From: Bicyclus anynana
Lineage: Eukaryota > Arthropoda > Insecta > Lepidoptera > Nymphalidae
NCBI RefSeq assembly: GCF_947172395.1
Contig: NC_069106.1
Span: 9,362,001 to 9,426,000 of the forward strand
Direction: 5' to 3'
Length of the DNA: 64,000 bases
Positions within the stretch are counted from its first letter, which is position 1. Every line of letters begins with the position of its first letter. The notes under the pieces were generated by a model, which had not been told where the DNA came from, ran no database searches, and saw only the letters and a list, made by a program, of their open reading frames with translations. Positions 62,337-64,000 of the stretch are shown here, one piece after another. The position numbers were made by a program, and so were the translations under genes.

Positions 62337-63127
62337 CTGAAAAAAGAAAAAAATCAAAATAAAAAATAATTTATTTCAAGTAGGCTCAGTTTACAAGCAC
62401 TTTTGACACGTCAGTTGACTATTTGTAAAGATTCTACCACTGGTTCGGAAGGCAGGTTCTGCTGAGAAGAAACCGGCAAGAAACTCAATAGTTTTTTTTT
62501 TTTTTTAAATCATACAATATTATAATTTACAATAGATGACAACATTACAATTTCTTATAGTTTTACTTCCTGTGTGAAGGTGGAAGCTGATCCAACGGTC
62601 TCCAAGCATCTTTATCATTAAGGAACGGAAAATCAATGGTGTAGTAACCTACCAACCTAAGTAAATGTTTTTTAAAACATTGCTTAAAGCTATGCATTGG
62701 CAGGTCCATCACAGTCTTGGGGATCTTGTTATAGAAGAGTGCACCCAAACCTACATAATACCTATTATAGCTCGACGAGTCGTGAGGCTGTAGTGGCAAT
62801 GGACGGAGCACATAGTTTAAAGAGCCGATGGATGTTGGGGTCCCAAGGTGCTGGAATGGCGACCCCGCACTACAAAGCGCAGTGTTGGTCGACCCCTCAC
62901 CAGGTGGACTGACGACATCAAGCGAGTCGCAGTGATTCGCTGGATGCAGGTGGATCATGATGATGATGATGATGATGATTGAAAAATTGATCTCTCACCT
63001 TCACCATGTTTATCAGCAAACTGGAAGGCTTTCACAAGCCTCAACGTCTCTTCCACTGACCGGCCTACCGGCAGGTCGTTTATTGACATATGCCTCAGTA
63101 TGCCATTTCTGTCGATGATAAACAGGC
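62245..63127 (-). CDS. Prx3: PRDX3-like mitochondrial 2-Cys peroxiredoxin, last two coding exons
   Basis: Minus-strand exons 63127-62999 and 62336-62245 join in phase (GAA G|TA TGT). They give GLFIIDRNGILRHMSINDLP, VGRSVEETLRLVKAFQFADK and HGEVCPANWNPDTNADTIKP, ending ESKEYFQKAN and stop. The Cys in EVCPANW is the resolving cysteine of typical 2-Cys peroxiredoxins; YF near the end is the family's C-terminal YF motif. The VCPANW-(x)n-SKEYFQK ending matches the mitochondrial PRDX3 subgroup better than cytosolic PRDX1 types (CPAGWKPG). The protein reduces hydrogen peroxide using thioredoxin. The peroxidatic-Cys exon, targeting peptide and promoter lie to the right, outside the window. 5'-partial here. 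Confidence 0.92.
62345..62764 (-). mobile_element. CR1/Jockey-type LINE 3' end in the peroxiredoxin intron
   Basis: The minus strand encodes YYVGLGALFYNKIPKTVMDL, then FKQCFKKHLL and YYTIDFPFLND, the C-terminal end of a Jockey/CR1-type reverse transcriptase, followed by its 3' UTR (inverse of 35898-36140). Confidence 0.7.
62765..62965 (+). mobile_element. RTE-type LINE 3' fragment
   Basis: Blocks corresponding to GRWGPKVLEW and RWMQ are present but frameshifted; ends in a (GAT)n run at 62957-62980. Confidence 0.65.
62999..63127 (-). CDS. Prx3: Peroxiredoxin penultimate exon
   Basis: 129 nt with acceptor TTTTCCAG and donor GTGAGAG, encoding the conserved FIID...INDLPVGRS...AFQF block (the GGLG-like loop lies upstream, outside the window). 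Confidence 0.92.
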
Positions 63128-63297
63128 CTGGAAAATAATATAAAAATATGTTAGCGTAATTGGGAATAAAATCTATAATAATAATAAAAATTTATTTATT
63201 TGCTTTGGGTTATACAGTACCAAACATGTTTTGCCATTATAGACGTGCAAAATATTAATGAAACGTATATTAATAGAGCAATAACTTTATTATACTA
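63128..63297. other. Peroxiredoxin intron
   Basis: AT-rich intron sequence, no feature. Confidence 0.5.
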
Positions 63298-63590
63298 CTA
63301 GCGGATGCCCGCGACTTCGTTCGCGTGAAACTCGATGTAAACTTTCAAATACCTCTACCCTACCCTACCCCCACCCTACCCCTACCCTACCCTACCCTAC
63401 CCTACCCGTACCCTACCCCTACCCTACCTCTACCTTACGTTGAAATTTTTCCTGAATTTTCTTTGCTATAAACCTCACGGAGCCCGAGACCTTTCCAACG
63501 AATGCAAAACCGTGGAAATCGGTTCGTGCGTTCTGGAGTTATAGCGTCAGGAAGGAAAACCCGACTTATTTTTATATAGTAGAAATATTA
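63298..63590 (-). mobile_element. Helitron-like element (type 4) with CCCTA minisatellite
   Basis: Inverted sibling of 25680-26022: CTAGCGGATGCCCGCGACTT at the left, ACTTATTTTTATATAGTAG at the right, with (CCCTA)n at about 63355-63435. Confidence 0.8.
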
Positions 63591-63964
63591 GCTACAAAAG
63601 AGAAACAAAATAACAATCCAAAAAAAAAAAACAGTAAAAGTGAATATCATGTCATAATTTTTAAAATGTCAATGCTTACAATTATTAGTCAAAATTTTAG
63701 TTGAAAATAGTCTTTACAGTTATAAATCTTAGCATCTATTAATTTATTAAAAATATAATTTCTGAATTTAATAAATGTCATATCTTAGACCTTTTCGGGT
63801 AAATGGTTAAAACTTTTTAACGCCATACAATAGACAGTAGGGGAGCCGAAGAGGGGATTTTTGCAGTTACTCGAGAGCGGCAGATAAACATAAGGGATTA
63901 TACCTTGCATGTTGTTGAGTACCTCCACCAAGTATGAGCCTTTAATATTGGTGGGTACTTCGTC
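63591..63964. other. Peroxiredoxin intron, distal
   Basis: No upstream peroxiredoxin exon is recognisable here. 63904-63958 has a donor-like site on the minus strand but encodes nothing resembling the family. Confidence 0.4.
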
Positions 63965-64000
63965 GCGCAGTGGTATGCGCGGTGGATTTACAAGACGGAG
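63965..64000 (+). repeat. SINE family A head, cut by the window edge
   Basis: GCGCAGTGGTATGCGCGGTG and GATTTACAAGACGGAG. Confidence 0.8.

Noticed and set aside
63904..63958. Further upstream peroxiredoxin exon on the minus strand
   Set aside because: A donor-like GTATAAT exists, but the translation (EVPTNIKGSYLVEVLNNMQ) does not match any peroxiredoxin segment and it adjoins a SINE.

Overview
The window looks like nuclear DNA of a lepidopteran insect (moth or butterfly). The background is AT-rich. It is packed with tRNA-derived SINEs of several families, Helitron-like elements with CTAG ends, MITEs, RTE- and CR1/Jockey-type LINE tails, and one intact Ty3/Gypsy element. Genes are few and mostly split by long introns. 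The identification rests on repeat style and protein similarity judged by eye; no database search was run.

Layout. 1-33 kb: no confident protein gene. There is a candidate TATA promoter plus non-coding leader exon (about 1392-1572), SINEs, Helitron-like copies, a Tigger/pogo-type remnant (12569-13356), a 46-bp satellite of about 34 units (14795-16350), a solo LTR (20772-21277) and a 38-bp minisatellite (32095-32412). 33.1-48.9 kb: an SLC5-family sodium/solute symporter on the + strand, eight coding exons with compatible splice phases, giving 599 codons plus a stop. Its second intron holds, on the opposite strand, a Kazal-like Cys-rich gene (three 3' exons visible) whose first visible exon has decayed tandem copies beside it. 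49-52.5 kb: MITEs and other repeats. 52.5-57.4 kb: a complete Ty3/Gypsy retrotransposon with apparently identical 320-bp LTRs, gag and pol, joined by a canonical -1 frameshift heptamer. 57.8-59.2 kb: single-exon SHQ1, the H/ACA snoRNP assembly chaperone. 59.2-62.2 kb: repeats and a Tc1/mariner-type MITE. 62.2-63.1 kb: the last two coding exons of a PRDX3-like mitochondrial 2-Cys peroxiredoxin on the minus strand; its 5' part lies beyond the window.

The genes share no evident pathway; this is an ordinary eukaryotic neighbourhood. The most unusual feature is that at least five GC-rich exons of the SLC5/Kazal locus have partial copies ('exon echoes') inside an intron, always downstream and in sense. 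In one case the copied unit carries the splice donor, giving five tandem donors. Nested insertions allow relative dating: a Helitron with an empty-site match elsewhere in the window, a hAT-type MITE inside an exon echo, and a repeat-rich element inside a PIF/Harbinger-like element.
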